Assembly (NCBI RefSeq): GCF_014836985.1
Contig: NZ_JACSPU010000003.1
Location: 248,001-312,000 of the forward strand
Direction: 5' to 3'
Origin: Planococcus wigleyi
GTDB taxonomy: Bacteria; Bacillota; Bacilli; Bacillales_A; Planococcaceae
DNA: 64,000 nt
The notes below the pieces were generated by a model that did not search any database, had not been told where the DNA came from, and was given only the letters and a program-made list of their open reading frames with translations. This document shows, piece by piece, positions 7,426-16,662 of this stretch. The position numbers and the translations under genes were made by a program. Positions within the stretch are counted from its first letter, which is position 1; each line of letters opens with the position of its first letter.

Positions 7426-8852
7426 GGGCGATACTCCTCGTAAAATAAATTCATGAAGCGATGGTCCGGATCAAAACGGTCCTTCAGTTCGAAAAATTCT
7501 CCAGTTCTCGGATAAGCTTTCTCCATTTGTTTTTTTGTGGGATAACCGAAATAAGGCAAGTAATAACTGCCGTCATGCGCAAGTGTAGCATCGATCATTT
7601 CGCGCACAACTTCCTGCGTCTTTTCCACACTTTCTGCATCGGTTCCCTGATTGATCAACAGCACAAGCGAAAACATGTCCTCTTTGGCGTAGGACAGGAC
7701 CGCATTGTCATTTTGTTCAACATAACGGATGGTGACATTCAATAAATTGAAATCGGGGTGAGCTTCAAGCACAGCTTTCAAAGCAGGAATATATTCTTCA
7801 AATTGCCCGATCGGAACAAAGTATTCCTGAAGAATTTCGGTTTTTCGGCTATTATCGTACTCCATAAATTCTGAATCTGATCGCATGGCATTGTTTCGGG
7901 AAACCAGATTGCCATCGATTTTTTCTGTGTAGATTTTTTGGGTTTCCCAAAAGCTGTTTTTGCCGGCATCGTTAATGCGCGAAAGGCCAAGGAAAAACTT
8001 CGGCACAGCGATGAGGTTTTCAGTCTTCAACTTTTGGTAGTCAGCCAGCTGCTTCTGGTCTTGTGCAGACTTGTAAGTGATGGTGTACATCTCTTCCATA
8101 AAAGTTTCGGGTGAAATGGAAATGCGGGCCAAGTGCATGGCGGCCTCTGGGTCATCTTTTACTTGCTGTTTGAAATAAGAAGGATAATCACTGTAAGACA
8201 TGCTGTTTGTTTCGATTTCATACAACTCATCGTCCGTAAGCTGGAGCGTGACATCCAAGATGATGCCGAACAAGCCATAGCCGCCGATGACAGCAGCAAA
8301 CAACTCCCTGTTTTCTGTGGGACTTAACTGAAGAATTTTTCCATCCGCATTCATGAAACGCATCGAGGACACCGTATCCGATAGACCCCCGTTGCGGATG
8401 TCCAGTCCATGGGCGTTGACGCTCAGCGAACCGCCAACCGTGAAGATATTCTGTGATTGGCTGACTTTCAGCGATAAACCATGTGGGTTGATGGCTTCCT
8501 GAATGTCCGCCCATGTCGCACCGCTTTGGACTGTCACTGTTTTTGCTTGCAGGTCGACTTCCAAGATTTGATTGTATGGCTTCATATCGATCATGATGCC
8601 GTTCGGGTACACCGTCTGTCCGCCTTGGCTATGCTGCATGCCTGCGATGGAGAGGATATCTTCGTTTTTCTTGGCTTCTGTAACGATTTCCTGAAGCTCC
8701 GCCTTGCTCATGCCTGCCTTCACGGTTTTAATGTCGACGGGCAAAAGCCGCTGATGCAGTTCGTCAGCGGGGCCATTTGATTGTACCGAATAAAGGTAAA
8801 TGGACAAGCTGAAGATGCACAGGTAGAGAAGGACCATCCAAACTGTTTTCAT
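7422..8852 (-). CDS. Membrane-anchored FAD-binding oxidase (GlcD/ALO-like)
   Basis: 476 aa. An N-terminal hydrophobic helix (VWMVLLYLCIFSLSIYLY) anchors it. The FAD-binding PCMH domain follows, with IAGMQHSQGGQTVYPNG and TVQSGATWADIQEAI, then FTVGGSLSVNAHGLD and GGYGLFGIILDV. The C-terminus (RFDPDHRFMNLFYEEY) matches the sugar-lactone/aldonolactone oxidase group, whose members oxidise sugar-like alcohols using FAD. Substrate is not predictable. The gene precedes and overlaps the half-size MFS gene, so the pair probably handles one substrate at the membrane. Confidence 0.85.
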   Translation of the reverse strand: MKTVWMVLLYLCIFSLSIYLYSVQSNGPADELHQRLLPVDIKTVKAGMSKAELQEIVTEAKKNEDILSIAGMQHSQGGQTVYPNGIMIDMKPYNQILEVDLQAKTVTVQSGATWADIQEAINPHGLSLKVSQSQNIFTVGGSLSVNAHGLDIRNGGLSDTVSSMRFMNADGKILQLSPTENRELFAAVIGGYGLFGIILDVTLQLTDDELYEIETNSMSYSDYPSYFKQQVKDDPEAAMHLARISISPETFMEEMYTITYKSAQDQKQLADYQKLKTENLIAVPKFFLGLSRINDAGKNSFWETQKIYTEKIDGNLVSRNNAMRSDSEFMEYDNSRKTEILQEYFVPIGQFEEYIPALKAVLEAHPDFNLLNVTIRYVEQNDNAVLSYAKEDMFSLVLLINQGTDAESVEKTQEVVREMIDATLAHDGSYYLPYFGYPTKKQMEKAYPRTGEFFELKDRFDPDHRFMNLFYEEYRP

Positions 8853-8969
8853 CCTACCGCCATCCCTTCGCTCAAATTACTTTATTGATAAGACCGCAAC
8901 GATACGGAATGGTTCCCATGTTACGTAAATAATAGATAAAGATGAATTCTTTCTTACGGATTGGAATTT

Positions 8970-9000
8970 AAAAAAGAGACGCCGCGTCTGGGGCATCTCT
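8970..9000 (-). terminator. Terminator of the nitroreductase gene
   Basis: On the minus strand AGAGATGCC pairs with GGCGTCTCT (one G-T pair), followed by TTTTT; it lies just after the stop codon. Confidence 0.8.
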
Positions 9001-9011
9001 GAACCTGCTTC

Positions 9012-9572
9012 TTATTCGCTGATGATGGTCAGTTTTTCGCGGATATCGGTACGCTCCTGCTTTGCGGGAACATGGGCAGGGTAGCCGATCATCATCGTAG
9101 CGATGATTTTCTCGCCGGGCTTCACGCCGATGGCTTCGCGGAACACGGGGTTGTAGATCCAGTCGTTGGAGCGCCAGATCATGCCGATGCCGCGTTCCCA
9201 TGCAGCCAGCTGGAAGTTTTGCAGCATGGAAGAAACTGCGCCGTAGTCTTCATCCCATCTTCTTTGTCTCGGATCTTCAGGCATGACGACAACCAGGTGC
9301 AACGGAATGCTGCGGAAGTAATCGGCTTTATTCAGCGCTTTGGGCGGGATTTCTCCATCCGGTGTACGCATGGCTTCAAGAAACGCCTGGACGAACTTTT
9401 CTTTTCCGCCGTCTGTATACAGCAGAAAACGCCAAGGTTCATTGACTTTATGGTTCGGTGCCCATTTAGCCACGTTCAAAAGCTCGATGATCTCTTCGAC
9501 ATTGACGGCATCAACCTTGAATTTCTTGATTGAGCGTCTTTCTATGATATTCTGATCAATAGCGTTCATCAT
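9012..9572 (-). CDS. Nitroreductase family protein (YdjA/YfkO-like)
   Basis: 186 aa, a single nitroreductase fold using FMN and NAD(P)H. Members reduce nitro compounds, quinones or enones in the cytoplasm. The N-terminal FMN-phosphate motif is present as IIERRSIKKFK, followed by AKWAPNHKVNEPWRFLL. The C-terminal half has AWERGIGMIWRSNDWIY and GEKIIATMMIGYP. The short length and WAPNHK motif fit the YdjA subgroup. AGGAG precedes two adjacent ATGs; the first is used. It is a single gene, divergent from hemY. The natural substrate cannot be read from the sequence. Confidence 0.88.
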   Translation of the reverse strand: MMNAIDQNIIERRSIKKFKVDAVNVEEIIELLNVAKWAPNHKVNEPWRFLLYTDGGKEKFVQAFLEAMRTPDGEIPPKALNKADYFRSIPLHLVVVMPEDPRQRRWDEDYGAVSSMLQNFQLAAWERGIGMIWRSNDWIYNPVFREAIGVKPGEKIIATMMIGYPAHVPAKQERTDIREKLTIISE

Positions 9573-9724
9573 TGTGAGTCTCTCCTTTTCGCAAAGTACA
9601 TGCGGGTATCTATCTTCATCCTACCATGTATAGGCCGGAAAAGCGTATCAAAACAGACAAAAAGAACAAGGCTGACAGCCCGAAATATTGGTAGAATAGA
9701 AGCATAAGCAAGGAGTGGATTAAG

Positions 9725-11128
9725 TTGAAAAAAGCTGTAGTCATCGGGGGAGGCATTACTGGCCTTTCCGCCATGTATTATTTGCAGAAGCTGAACCGAC
9801 AGGAAAACCTTAATCTTGAGTTAGCGTTGATTGAACGGGAGCCGCAATTGGGCGGTAAGATCAAGACTGTAGCAGACGATGAATTTATTATGGAAGTTGG
9901 AGCGGATTCCATCGTTGCACGCCATGCCAGCGTCATGCCGCTGATTGAAGAACTTGGGCTTAAGGAACGGGTTGTCTACAACGGCACAGGGATTTCTTAT
10001 TTATATGCCAATAATGTGCTGCATGCCATTCCAAGGGATACGGTATTTGGCATTCCTATGAGTAAAGAAGCGCTCTTTAGCTCGACGCTTGTTTCTGAAG
10101 AAGGGAAGCAAGAAGCATTAAAGGACTTGGAGAGCACCAACGATAGCTTTACACGGGACAGTTCGATTGGGGAGTTTCTTGAAGCTTTTCTTGGCAAGGA
10201 ATTGGTCGAAAACCAGATCGCACCTGTTTTATCAGGGGTCTATTCGGGAAATCTCCACGAATTGACCTTGGCTTCGACATTGCCGTATCTGGTTGACTAT
10301 AAGAATAAATACGGCAGCATCATTAAAGGGTTTGAAGCGAACAAAGAGTTTTTCCAAGGAACGGCGAACAAGAAGTTCATTTCTTTTGATGAAGGGATGC
10401 AGGTTCTGATCGATGGCTTGGAGAACAAGTTGGAAGATGTCCGTATTCTGAAAGGGACTGGAACCAAATCGGTTAAGAAAGACGGGGAACGTTACTTGGT
10501 TGAGCTCGAAGACGGAGAAGCGATAGAGGCGGATTATGTGATTTTAGCGACGCCCCATCAAGTGGCCCAGAAGCTTTTAGGAATAAAAGAGTTGGATAAT
10601 GAATTTGACCAATTCCTGAATTCGTCATTGATCAGTGTCTATATGGGATTTGATATTCCAGACGAGCAGCTGCCGGAAGATGGGACCGGTTTTATCGTCT
10701 CACAAGAAAGCGATCTGCATTGCAATGCCTGCACGTGGACCAGCCGAAAGTGGAGCCATACGTCGAAGAGCCATAAATTGCTGGTTCGTCTATTTTACAA
10801 GAGCTCACATCCCAGCTATGGCATGCTGAAGGATTTATCTGAAGACGAACTGGTTAAAGTGGCAAGAGAAGATGTCCGAAAAAGCTTGGGAATCGAAGAA
10901 GCACCTATGGCTGTTGAAGTGACCGGCTGGAAAGATTTGATGCCAAATTACCATATGGGCCATAAAACCGCGATCAGTGCATTGGAGCTGAAAATGGAGA
11001 GCTTAGTGCCAAATGTGAAACTGGCTGGTTCTTCTTATTTTGGTGTAGGGATTGGCGCCTGTATTCAAAATGGTGCTGACTTAGCGAAAATCATCGCCAA
11101 CCAACTAGGTGATGTCGAGAACGAATAG
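9725..11128 (+). CDS. hemY: Coproporphyrinogen III oxidase (HemY/CgoX)
   Basis: 467 aa. The N-terminal FAD dinucleotide fold is VVIGGGITGLSAMYYLQKL, followed by EREPQLGGKIKTV. The C-terminal FAD-contact motif is SSYFGVGIGACIQNGADLAK. In Gram-positive bacteria this FAD enzyme oxidises coproporphyrinogen III to coproporphyrin III at the membrane, a late step of the coproporphyrin-dependent haem pathway. It is often encoded with hemE and hemH, but stands alone here. The nearby haem enzyme is katA, on the opposite strand. The spacing to AAGGAG makes the 9725 TTG start secure. Confidence 0.92.
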   Translation: MKKAVVIGGGITGLSAMYYLQKLNRQENLNLELALIEREPQLGGKIKTVADDEFIMEVGADSIVARHASVMPLIEELGLKERVVYNGTGISYLYANNVLHAIPRDTVFGIPMSKEALFSSTLVSEEGKQEALKDLESTNDSFTRDSSIGEFLEAFLGKELVENQIAPVLSGVYSGNLHELTLASTLPYLVDYKNKYGSIIKGFEANKEFFQGTANKKFISFDEGMQVLIDGLENKLEDVRILKGTGTKSVKKDGERYLVELEDGEAIEADYVILATPHQVAQKLLGIKELDNEFDQFLNSSLISVYMGFDIPDEQLPEDGTGFIVSQESDLHCNACTWTSRKWSHTSKSHKLLVRLFYKSSHPSYGMLKDLSEDELVKVAREDVRKSLGIEEAPMAVEVTGWKDLMPNYHMGHKTAISALELKMESLVPNVKLAGSSYFGVGIGACIQNGADLAKIIANQLGDVENE

Positions 11129-11130
11129 CA

Positions 11131-11157
11131 AAAGAGACCTTAGCGGGTCTCTTTTTT
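11131..11157 (+). terminator. Terminator of hemY
   Basis: AAAGAGACC pairs with GGGTCTCTTT around a 5-base loop and is followed by TTT; directly after the stop. Confidence 0.9.
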
Positions 11158-11200
11158 CGATGGTTAACAAAAAAATAGCCAGATTTTTATCTCTGAAATC

Positions 11201-11236
11201 AAAAAAGCCGTTTATCCCTAAAAAGGACAAACGGCT
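11201..11236 (-). terminator. Terminator of katA
   Basis: AGCCGTTT (11206-11213) pairs with AAACGGCT (11229-11236). On the minus strand the stem is followed by TTTTT. It lies 35 bases after the katA stop. Confidence 0.85.
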
Positions 11237-11269
11237 AATTGAGAATATCGGTAGATTTTTATCAATTAA

Positions 11270-12736
11270 TTACTTTGTTTCAGTAAGATCGGGCACTGAA
11301 AGACCAAGGCCATCAGCTACGCGTTTACCGAATTCAGCATCTGCTTTGTACAAATGGCTGATTTGGCGAAGTTTGATGTCTTCTTTGTCAACAGCGCTTA
11401 AGCCGCCAACGAATGTAGCAACAAGACGTTCTTGCTCTTCCGGGCTTTGCAGACGGTAAAGATCGCCTGGCTGTGTGTAATAGTCTTCTTTGAAGTATGG
11501 TACTGAATCAGTAACGCCGGTTACTTCCAGTGGAGCTGGTTTAGCAGCTGCAGTTTCAGTTGGGCCGCCGTAGCTGTTTGGCTCGTAATAAACAGAACCA
11601 CCGCCGTTGTTGCCAAAGTTCATTTGTCCGTCGCGCTGGTAGTTGTTGACTTGGTTTTTCGCTGCGTTGATCGGCAGCATCTGGTGGTTAGCGCCTACGC
11701 GGTAACGGTGTGCATCGTGGTATGCGAACAAACGGCCTTGAAGCATTTTGTCCGGAGATACGTCGATACCAGGAACCAATGTACCTGGAGAGAAAGTAGC
11801 TTGCTCAACTTCAGCAAAATAGTTCTCTGGGTTGCGGTTAAGCACCATGCGGCCAACTTCGATCAGTGGGTAGTCTTTGTGAGACCATGTTTTCGTTACA
11901 TCGAATGGGTCGAAGCGATATGTGTTCGCATCTTCCAACGGCATAACTTGTACATACATTTTCCAAGCAGGGAAGTCGCCTTCTTCAATGGCGTTGAAAA
12001 GGTCTTCTGTGTGGAAATCAGGATTTTCGCCAGCGATTTTGTCAGCTACTTCCTGAGTGATGTTTTGGATGCCTTGCTCAGTCAAGATGTGGTATTTGAT
12101 CCAAACAGATTCGCCTTCAGCGTTTGTCCATTTGAATGTATGGCTACCAAAACCATGCATGTGGCGAAGTGTCGCAGGGATTCCGCGGTCGCCCATCAAA
12201 TAAGTAACTTGGTGCAATGATTCTGGTGATAATGACCAGAAGTCCCACACTGCGTTAGGGTTTTTCAAGTGCGTACGTGGATCGCGTTTTTGAGTATGGA
12301 TAAAATCAGGGAATTTAATTGCGTCCTGAATGAAGAAGATTGGCGTGTTGTTGCCGACTAGGTCATAGTTTCCTTCTTCTGTATAGAATTTCAACGAGAA
12401 GCCACGTGGATCGCGGACAGTATCAGCAGATCCAAGTTCGCCTGCAACTGTTGAGAAACGGGCGAATAGTTCAGTTTTCTTGCCGACTTCTGATAGGAAA
12501 GCAGCTTTTGTATATTTAGATACATCATTAGTGACTTCGAAATAACCATGAGCGCCTGCGCCTTTAGCATGTACTACACGCTCAGGAACACGTTCTCTGT
12601 TGAAGTGTGCAAGTTTTTCAAGAAGATGAACATCTTGCAATAGAACTGGGCCGCGTTGTCCGGCTGTCTGTGAGTTTTGGTTGTCTCCGACTGGGGCACC
12701 CCAGCTGGTTGTTAAACCTGTTTTGTTTGTACTCAT
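11270..12736 (-). CDS. katA: Haem catalase (clade 3, KatA-type)
   Basis: 488 aa, the size of small-subunit haem catalases. It converts hydrogen peroxide to water and oxygen in the cytoplasm. The catalytic His lies in [16 protein letters not shown] (about residue 56) and the distal Asn in [10 protein letters not shown]. The proximal haem-ligand Tyr is in [14 protein letters not shown]. The start [20 protein letters not shown] is typical of Bacillus KatA. A near-perfect PerR box overlaps its promoter, so it should be induced by peroxide. It is transcribed alone. Confidence 0.97.
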   Translation of the reverse strand: MSTNKTGLTTSWGAPVGDNQNSQTAGQRGPVLLQDVHLLEKLAHFNRERVPERVVHAKGAGAHGYFEVTNDVSKYTKAAFLSEVGKKTELFARFSTVAGELGSADTVRDPRGFSLKFYTEEGNYDLVGNNTPIFFIQDAIKFPDFIHTQKRDPRTHLKNPNAVWDFWSLSPESLHQVTYLMGDRGIPATLRHMHGFGSHTFKWTNAEGESVWIKYHILTEQGIQNITQEVADKIAGENPDFHTEDLFNAIEEGDFPAWKMYVQVMPLEDANTYRFDPFDVTKTWSHKDYPLIEVGRMVLNRNPENYFAEVEQATFSPGTLVPGIDVSPDKMLQGRLFAYHDAHRYRVGANHQMLPINAAKNQVNNYQRDGQMNFGNNGGGSVYYEPNSYGGPTETAAAKPAPLEVTGVTDSVPYFKEDYYTQPGDLYRLQSPEEQERLVATFVGGLSAVDKEDIKLRQISHLYKADAEFGKRVADGLGLSVPDLTETK

Positions 12737-12819
12737 GAATCGAACACCTCATTCTCTTTTTTTATGTTAATCACTACAAACTTAATGATACCATTTTTTA
12801 AATGAAAATCAATCCTAAG

Positions 12820-12858
12820 TAATAATCATTATAATTAATGAAATTCTCTTTGTGTCAA
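12820..12858 (-). promoter_or_regulatory. katA promoter with PerR box
   Basis: On the minus strand, -35 TTGACA (12853-12858) and -10 TATAAT (12828-12833) are 19 bases apart. Overlapping the -10 is TTATAATGATTATTA (12820-12834), which matches the Bacillus PerR box TTATAATnATTATAA at 14 of 15 positions. In Bacillus, PerR represses katA until peroxide oxidises the regulator. perR itself is not in the window. Confidence 0.8.
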
Positions 12859-12891
12859 ACTATTGACTTGAACCCGCTAAAAGAATGAAAG

Positions 12892-12926
12892 AAGAGCAGC
12901 ACCGGCTTGACCGATGCTGCTCTTTT
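12892..12926. terminator. Hairpin between katA and the wall hydrolase gene
   Basis: AAGAGCAGCA (12892-12901) and TGCTGCTCTT (12915-12924) form a 10-bp stem. It lies just past the end of the LysM/NlpC-P60 gene (minus strand). Confidence 0.75.
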
Positions 12927-12956
12927 CCATCTTTATTTGCGCTTGCGCTTTTCTTG

Positions 12957-14009
12957 TTACTTCATGACATTCAAACGCTGGTAGCTGTCGAAATGTTTGC
13001 CCCAGTAGCTGTCATTCATGCTGGTGATTTGCACTTTAGCGCCTCCGGCATGAAGGAAACTGTTGTTGCCGATATAGATGCCGACATGGGAAATCCCCGC
13101 ACGATACGTATTTTTAAAGAATACAAGGTCGCCGACTTGCGGTGAACTTACAGTGGAAGAGATGGCATCAAGTCCGGTTGTGTTGGTGCGTGGCACTGTA
13201 ATGCCAGCTTGGTTGTATACATAATAGATGAAGCCGCTGCAATCAAATCCGCCTGGAGCGGCACCGCCCCATTTATAAGGAGTGCCTAGGAAAGAGTTGG
13301 CGATTGAGACGACTGATGAAACTTTTCCGGAAGTCGAAGGTGCTGCTACAGGATTAGATATGGTCACAGGCTGCTTGCTTACGGAGGTGCCGTCGACTTT
13401 CAATGTTTGGCCAACACGGATCGTGCTTGTTTTCAAACCATTTGAGCTCATCAATTGAGAAACTGACATGCCGTAACGTTTCGCGATGTTCGTTAATGTA
13501 TCGCCGCTCACTACGCGGTAGGTGCTGGTTTTAGAGACAGCAGGAGCAGCGGCTGGTGCTTTGACGACTGTTGCGGGTGCAGTTGCTTGTGCTTTTCCGC
13601 TGACTGTCAGTTTCTGTCCAGGTCGGATGTTGCTGCCTGACAGTTTGTTCAATTGCTGAATGGAGCTGACGCTGGTGCTGTGGATGCGTGCTATGTGTGA
13701 TAAAGTGTCTCCTGCTTTTACTGTATATGTACTGGCAGAACTGGCTGATGTTTTAGGAGCGCTGGTCTTTGTTGGAGTGGCTGCCGGAGCTGAAACTGCT
13801 GCGACTTTGAGTGACTGCTTCGGATAAATTGAATTGGATGATAGCTTATTCCAAGTCAACAATTGGTTCACTGAAATGTTATTGCTTGAAGCGATCTTCC
13901 ATAGCGTATCTCCTGGCTTCACTGTGTAAGTACTGGCTTCTGTATCGGAAGTCCCGATTGCAAATGTTAGTGCAGTTGCTGCAAATAATGTAAAAATAAT
14001 CTTTCTCAT
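12957..14009 (-). CDS. LysM-NlpC/P60 cell-wall endopeptidase (LytE/LytF-like)
   Basis: 350 aa. A Sec signal peptide (MRKIIFTLFAATALTFAIG, cleavage near DTEA) exports it. Three LysM peptidoglycan-binding modules follow, each starting with a variant of YTVKPGDTLWKIA, YTVKAGDTLSHIA or YRVVSGDTLTNIA, separated by Ala/Pro/Thr-rich linkers. The C-terminal NlpC/P60 domain (about residues 235-350) has catalytic Cys in GGFDCSGFIYYV, His in GISHVGIYIG, and a third polar residue in SFLHAGGAKV. Such enzymes cut the D-Glu/meso-DAP stem-peptide bond during growth and daughter-cell separation. Domain order and length match Bacillus LytE/CwlS. Monocistronic. Confidence 0.95.
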   Translation of the reverse strand: MRKIIFTLFAATALTFAIGTSDTEASTYTVKPGDTLWKIASSNNISVNQLLTWNKLSSNSIYPKQSLKVAAVSAPAATPTKTSAPKTSASSASTYTVKAGDTLSHIARIHSTSVSSIQQLNKLSGSNIRPGQKLTVSGKAQATAPATVVKAPAAAPAVSKTSTYRVVSGDTLTNIAKRYGMSVSQLMSSNGLKTSTIRVGQTLKVDGTSVSKQPVTISNPVAAPSTSGKVSSVVSIANSFLGTPYKWGGAAPGGFDCSGFIYYVYNQAGITVPRTNTTGLDAISSTVSSPQVGDLVFFKNTYRAGISHVGIYIGNNSFLHAGGAKVQITSMNDSYWGKHFDSYQRLNVMK

Positions 14010-14446
14010 TCCCTAACCCCTTTTTCTCTATCTATTTATAGATAATTCAATCTATTATCTCTGAGTTACTTAATTCTATATAATTAGTTCTCCATAGGCA
14101 ATAAGTTTTAATATTACATTTGTGTTACAAAGATAAAGGTAGCAGAATTCCGGTTTGAAAATATTTTTTAATTGATTTTGCCAACAGGTGATTGAGCAAC
14201 GACTTCTATTACTAACTATCGGCATTTTTTATGAAAAGTTAATGGCTAATGTTAAAAAATTATCTTTCATTTTCTGAAGTGAAAGGGAAAGCCACTGTTC
14301 GCCTTTGAAGATTTCAATCGCTCATAAACGAAATATCTCTAAGATGTAGGCCTTTTATAAAAATAGGGACTAATATCACATAAAAGATGAGTCTTTGAAT
14401 TGTTGCAATATTACTTTTTTTCTGACATCATGAAATTAAGTCGTTA
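14010..14446. other. AT-rich intergenic region between divergent genes
   Basis: No gene or known RNA seen. It must contain the promoters for the wall hydrolase (minus) and for the acyl-CoA ligase (plus). GATAAT...ATTATC at 14041-14059 is symmetrical but is not a convincing operator. Confidence 0.4.
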
Positions 14447-14460
14447 AGATAACGCTTTCA
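14447..14460 (-). promoter_or_regulatory. Candidate cre site (CcpA) before the acyl-CoA ligase
   Basis: On the minus strand TGAAAGCGTTATCT matches the Bacillus cre consensus TGnAAnCGnWWnCA at all defined positions but the last. It lies 21 bases upstream of the ATG at 14482. CcpA with HPr-Ser-P would repress the gene when sugars are plentiful, as known for Bacillus fatty-acid degradation genes. Confidence 0.55.
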
Positions 14461-14481
14461 TAAAAGGAGGAGGAAAAAGAA

Positions 14482-16038
14482 ATGTATGCGACGCTTGGCA
14501 AAATCTTTGATCAGACGGTAAGCCGATACCCGGATAAAGAAGCACTGGTTGATATAAGAAGAGGGCAAAGGTGGACCTTTTCGCAATGGGATGAAGAAGT
14601 CCATCGGTTGGCGAATGCGCTGACGGCAGCAGGAGTCAGCAAAGGAGACCGGGTTTCAAGCTTTTTGTTCAACAACAGTGAATTGCCTACCGCATTATTT
14701 GCATGTGCAAAAATTGGAGCTATCTTCAATCCGATCAATTTCCGCTTAAAGGCCGAAGAGCTGGCGTATATTTTGAACGATGCTACTCCTGAAGTTGTTT
14801 TGTTTGAGGAAGCGTTAAAAGAAACGGTTGCAGGGGTGGCGGCCCAGTTTCCAAGTATCCAATTCTGGTATATAGATGAGGACGTGCCAGATTATGCAGT
14901 CAACTACCGTGAGCGGGTCAACGCCGCGTCTACGGCAGATCCGACTGTAGAAGTGGATGAAATGGATACGTATGCCATCATGTACACAAGCGGAACGACC
15001 GGGAGGCCGAAAGGTGTAATTCATCGCCATCGCGATATGGCTGAACAAAGCATGACATGCATTGCGATGCTGAAATACACTAGAAATGAGGTAGGCCTTG
15101 TTATTGCACCAATGTTTCATTGTGCAGAATTGCATTGTTGCATCATTCCTCGTGTTCAGGCTGGTGCGTCCAGCATCATCATGCACCAATTCAATCCTCA
15201 AGTTGCAGTGGACACGGTCGAAAAAGAAAAAGTTACGGTCATGTTTGCAGTGCCGACCATGTGGAGCATGATGTCCGACATCGAAGAAGCGGATTTGAAA
15301 GTCAAAACATTGGAGCGGGGATTGTACGGCGCGGCTCCAATGGCACCAGTCCTGGTTAAACGCGTCAAGGAAGTGCTTGGAATCGATTTGATCCAGGCGT
15401 ATGGCCAAACGGAAATGGGGCCGGCCATCACGTTTCTTGCCGAAGATGAGCAGTTGACCAAAGCAGGATCAGCAGGTAAACCTGCCTTTAACCACGAGAT
15501 CCGAATTGTCCGGCCGAACGAAAAAGGTCCAGCGGAACCGGATGAAAGATTAGGTGCATTCGAAGTGGGGGAAATCATCGTCCGAGGGCCAAGCATGATG
15601 GCCGGTTATTTCCATCGGCCGCAAGCGACGTCCCGTGTGTTGTATAAAGGCTGGTATCACACCAGTGATTTAGGATATATGGATGAAGATGGCTATTTGT
15701 TCGTGGCCGATCGTGTGGATGACATGATCATCAGCGGTGGAGAAAACATTTATCCGCGTGAAGTGGAAGATGTGTTGCATGAGCATGAGCAGATTCAGGA
15801 TGTAGCGGTGCTGGGAATTCCTGATGAAAAATGGGGCGAAGCGGTCATGGCATTTGTGGTCGTAAAAGATTCTTCATTGACGGAACAGCAGCTGGAAGAA
15901 TTCTGCATCAACAACGACAAGCTTGCGCGCTTTAAACGGCCGAGAACATATCGCTTTGTCGATGAACTGCCCCGCAATGCCAGCGGCAAAATACAAAAGT
16001 TTTTGTTGCGGGAACTGTACGCGAAAAGTAATGTATAA
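14482..16038 (+). CDS. Long-chain fatty-acid/acyl-CoA ligase (FadD/LcfA-like)
   Basis: 518 aa, a complete member of the ANL superfamily. It activates a carboxylic acid to acyl-AMP with ATP, then to acyl-CoA. The P-loop is MYTSGTTGRPKGVIH (about residues 166-180). Further motifs are AYGQTEMGP, WYHTSDLGYMDEDGYL, and the hinge DRVDDMIISGGENIYPREVE. The catalytic Lys is near the end in PRNASGKIQKFLLREL. AAAGGAGGAGG precedes the ATG. It heads the fatty-acid block but is closed off by its own terminator. The chain length preferred is not predictable. Confidence 0.92.
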   Translation: MYATLGKIFDQTVSRYPDKEALVDIRRGQRWTFSQWDEEVHRLANALTAAGVSKGDRVSSFLFNNSELPTALFACAKIGAIFNPINFRLKAEELAYILNDATPEVVLFEEALKETVAGVAAQFPSIQFWYIDEDVPDYAVNYRERVNAASTADPTVEVDEMDTYAIMYTSGTTGRPKGVIHRHRDMAEQSMTCIAMLKYTRNEVGLVIAPMFHCAELHCCIIPRVQAGASSIIMHQFNPQVAVDTVEKEKVTVMFAVPTMWSMMSDIEEADLKVKTLERGLYGAAPMAPVLVKRVKEVLGIDLIQAYGQTEMGPAITFLAEDEQLTKAGSAGKPAFNHEIRIVRPNEKGPAEPDERLGAFEVGEIIVRGPSMMAGYFHRPQATSRVLYKGWYHTSDLGYMDEDGYLFVADRVDDMIISGGENIYPREVEDVLHEHEQIQDVAVLGIPDEKWGEAVMAFVVVKDSSLTEQQLEEFCINNDKLARFKRPRTYRFVDELPRNASGKIQKFLLRELYAKSNV

Positions 16039-16045
16039 GAAAATG

Positions 16046-16074
16046 GCCCCTCAGCCAATTACTGAGGGGCTTTC
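16046..16074 (+). terminator. Terminator after the acyl-CoA ligase
   Basis: GCCCCTCAG (16046-16054) pairs with CTGAGGGGC (16062-16070), followed by TTTC. The short T-run may allow some readthrough into the thioesterase gene. Confidence 0.8.
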
Positions 16075-16098
16075 AAATGAAAAAGGGGAGTGTTGTTT

Positions 16099-16494
16099 AT
16101 GCAAATGAAACCAGTGGAAGAAACGATTGCGGGTGTATTGGGAATTGAATTCGGTGATATTACTCCAGACAGAGTAACAGCAACCATGCCTGTGCATGCA
16201 GCTACTCATCAACCTTTCGGGCAGCTGCACGGAGGAGCTTCTGTTGTATTGGCAGAATCGGTCGCGAGTGTCGGGACCTGGCATTTAATCGACCAGGAAA
16301 ACGAAATTGCGGTCGGTCTGGAGATCAATGCCAACCACCTGCGCGGCAAGCAAGAAGGTATTGTGACCGCTATCGGCACACCTTTACATAAAGGCAGAAC
16401 AACAATGGTATGGGACATCAAGATTATAGATGAAGAGAAAAAGCTTATTTGCGTTTCGCGGTGCACGGTGGCGATAGTCAAAAAGAAAAAGTAA
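16099..16494 (+). CDS. PaaI-family hotdog thioesterase
   Basis: 131 aa from the ATG at 16099, chosen over an upstream in-frame start because GGGGAG lies 8 bases before it. A single hotdog fold: QPFGQLHGGASVVLAESVAS contains the conserved HGG(A/T) helix with the catalytic acidic residue (Glu of AESVAS). VGLEINANHLRG and GRTTMVWDIKI are the other family signatures. It hydrolyses an acyl-CoA, often aromatic or 1,4-dihydroxy-2-naphthoyl-CoA in this family. Its place between two acyl-CoA ligase units suggests a role in releasing CoA during lipid breakdown. Confidence 0.88.
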   Translation: MQMKPVEETIAGVLGIEFGDITPDRVTATMPVHAATHQPFGQLHGGASVVLAESVASVGTWHLIDQENEIAVGLEINANHLRGKQEGIVTAIGTPLHKGRTTMVWDIKIIDEEKKLICVSRCTVAIVKKKK

Positions 16495-16561
16495 CGAACA
16501 GTTTCCATTACGGTCAATCTATTGGCCGTAGTGGATTTTTTATGGAAAATAAAAAATGTTG

Positions 16562-16618
16562 TTAACAAAAACAAATTGTTGTTGTATACTGAATTTTAAG
16601 AAAATAATAGCGCTTACA
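16562..16618 (+). promoter_or_regulatory. Promoter and candidate cre site for the fatty-acid operon
   Basis: -35 TTAACA (16562-16567), 17-base spacer, -10 TATACT (16585-16590). About 15 bases further, at 16605-16618, the minus strand reads TGTAAGCGCTATTA, matching the cre consensus at all but one defined position. A cre site just after the start of transcription is a usual place for CcpA repression. Confidence 0.55.
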
Positions 16619-16662
16619 TTTTTAAATTGCCTTTTTTTCAAAAGGTTTTTTTAAAACAGTTA

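Noticed and set aside
11624..12220. 198-codon open frame opposite katA
   Set aside because: Shadow of the katA codon pattern; no ribosome binding site and no recognisable protein.
14041..14059. GATAAT-N7-ATTATC palindrome as a Fur box
   Set aside because: Only the outer six bases match the Fur consensus; the centre does not, and the gene next to it is not iron-related.
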